This document shows positions 62,566 through 64,000 of a stretch of DNA of 64,000 nucleotides, in pieces. The translations under genes were made by a program, and so were the position numbers. Positions within the stretch are counted from its first letter, which is position 1. Each line of letters begins with the position of its first letter. The stretch comes from Muscardinus avellanarius (taxonomy: Eukaryota > Chordata > Mammalia > Rodentia > Gliridae), in the NCBI GenBank assembly GCA_963383645.1, contig OY726576.1, forward strand, positions 8,918,102 to 8,982,101, in the 5' to 3' direction. A model generated the notes under the pieces. The model did no database searches. It saw only the letters and a program-made list of their open reading frames with translations, and was not told the DNA's origin.

Positions 62566-63295
62566 AAAAATGATCATTTAGAAAACAATAATGAAGAGGA
62601 AAATACAATTATTTTCTAGGTCTGCGTCATATTCGACACTAAAGCACTAAAAGGTAAAATCTGAAACTCAGTTCTGAGTGATCAGAATCCAACTAAGATG
62701 AGATACATGTAGTCACACCAAGTAGACTACCATTTGGTTAAGAAGTGAACCAAAATCCACCTCCCGCTGTAGCACCACCAGCCTTTGACAATATAATCAC
62801 TGTGTCTAGCACTCTGGGGGTATGAATTGCATCTGGGAATTAATGAACTCCTAGATGCTGAAAGAAAAGAAGTTGTTCTTTTGAAGTTACATCCAGCATT
62901 GAACCCAAATAAACATGTAACAGACTGGCTTTTCTCTCAGCTTCATCTTCTAAACATGGGAGGGTGAGCAGGCTAGCGCAGTATTTTAGCCTTCAACATC
63001 TTTTACATGACTAGAGCAGGCACTTCCAAATAACGTTAAGGAGTGCTTTTCTCCCATTCTTATTTACTTTTGTCCCCCTTGGATTCACTAAGTATAAAAC
63101 CTTTGATCCCTTTAACACTCTGGTTTTCACCAAAGATAGTATTTGATTTTTGGTAATATTCCATCGATGCACAATAAACCTCATCTTACCTCCTTTAAGC
63201 TCTTTCAAATGCTGGAAACAACCTATTCACTTTACCAGACTGCAGCTACCAGAATTCAACTGTGGCTTCTATACCTTTGTTCAAAAAATTCTCCC
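62566..63295. other. Unique sequence, nothing recognised
   Basis: No supported gene or repeat. Confidence 0.5.
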
Positions 63296-63480
63296 ATTTT
63301 TTTTTTTTTTGTGGTACTGTGCATTGAAACCAGGACCTTCTACCTACGAGCTACATCCCCAATACTATTTTTTTTAAAATAGGGTCTCACTAACTTGCTG
63401 AAGTTGGCCTTGAACCTGCAACCCTCTTGTTTTAGCCTCTCAAGAACTGGGCTTACAGGAAGTGCTCCACCACATTCAGC
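63296..63480 (-). repeat. B1-ID dimeric SINE, older
   Basis: T-run, TACTGTGCATTGAAACCAGG (ID), AATAGGGTCTCACTAACTTG and a diverged 7SL half ending CCACATTCAGC. Confidence 0.88.
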
Positions 63481-63489
63481 CCCTAAATT

Positions 63490-63606
63490 TAGTTTTAAAA
63501 GATCCTGTTTGAATGTATGCCCTTGTCAATATGATCCACATTATGGTGTGAAACTATAGTGTACCAATAAAATAAAATAAAATAAAATAAAATAAAATAA
63601 AATAAT
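63490..63606 (+). repeat. Possible LINE-1 tail with (AAAAT)n
   Basis: ATTATGGTGTGAAACTATAGTGTACCAATAAAA followed by (AAAAT)n from about 63,566. The shape is that of a LINE-1 3' end with an expanded tail; family not determined. Confidence 0.4.
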
Positions 63607-64000
63607 AAGTCCACCAAATAAAGAGAAAATAGCATATTTTATAAATAAGAAAAAGATGCTTAGTTCTACGAGCTTACAATTTTACAATTTTCTTTTTTTA
63701 CAATCTTACAGTTTGATAAGATTGTAAAGGTTTTCTTATTCTTGCCTACTGTTTCTATCAGTGGGCAATTTAGATAAATCAGCAGCCTCTGGCCCCAAAG
63801 TAGCATTTTGAAAGTTTTAATCATTACTCTTAAATTGAAGTCCCTTCTTTATGGTCATAAAAAAAATCTTACATTGTCCTAATGTAATATTCTGTAGTGA
63901 GAAAGATGGATCACTCCTCTCAAATTGCCAAATTCATTGAGGTGCATGTTATGTTCAGTAAAATATAGCCAAGGAAGAAGCAGCACAATCCAGATGTTTC
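63607..64000. other. Unique AT-rich sequence to window end
   Basis: Contains a small inverted pair around 63,690-63,730 (TACAATCTTACAG / CTTATCA..GATTGTAA). No gene or repeat family is supported. Confidence 0.5.

Overview
The window is non-coding nuclear DNA from a mammal, most likely a rodent of the squirrel family (Sciuridae: squirrels, ground squirrels, marmots). The main evidence is about 50 copies, on both strands, of one dimeric SINE. Its left half is 7SL-derived (B1/Alu-like: a GGTGGCGCACGC..TGTAATCCC box, then CTCAGCTACTTAGTGAGGCC, then CCTGTTTCAAAATAAA). Its right half is an ID/tRNA-Ala-like unit (GGGCTGGGGGTGTAGCTCAG, then GGTTCCATCCCCAGTACC, then poly-A). This B1-ID composite, known as MEN or B1-dID, is characteristic of sciurid genomes. 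Older mammal-wide repeats (MIR, L2, L1M tails, MaLR/MLT LTRs, MER5-type hAT and Tigger-type DNA transposons) form the background. The species and chromosome cannot be named from the sequence alone.

No protein-coding gene, rRNA, functional tRNA, CRISPR array or CpG island could be supported. The open reading frames are short, mostly fall inside SINEs or LTRs, and lack splice or codon evidence. The window is therefore read as intergenic or deep-intronic DNA.

Layout. 1-10 kb: scattered SINEs, an old Tigger-like transposon and a MaLR LTR (7.45-7.84 kb). 10-16 kb: a short local duplication (9,940/10,968), an L2 fragment and a trimeric SINE. 16-20 kb: mostly unique DNA with a MIR and an L1M tail. 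20-25 kb: a nested SINE pair, then a repeat-poor block at 20.97-22.97 kb that keeps several CpGs. 25-31 kb: MIR and L2 fragments, a long polypurine tract flanked by a second local duplication (27,251/27,750), a small GATA plus TAATTA motif cluster (29.07-29.14 kb) and a three-SINE array. 31-38 kb: mainly unique DNA. 38-48 kb: SINEs, hAT, LTR and MLT remnants, and a CA-rich minisatellite bounded by inverted arms (46.04-46.28 kb). 48-58 kb: SINEs, an MLT1-like LTR, MER5 pieces and a region of nested tandem repeats (55.39-55.66 kb). 58.2-59.77 kb: a second repeat-poor block. 59.8-62.6 kb: a MER8-like element, then a long L2 copy split by two SINEs.

No genes act together here. If the window has function, the best candidates are regulatory: the two repeat-poor blocks and the GATA/homeodomain-site cluster. 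No previously undescribed biological system was found. The most unusual structures are the hairpin-bounded minisatellite and the two short local duplications. Repeat names were assigned from memory of consensus features, not by a database search, so family-level names for old elements are tentative.
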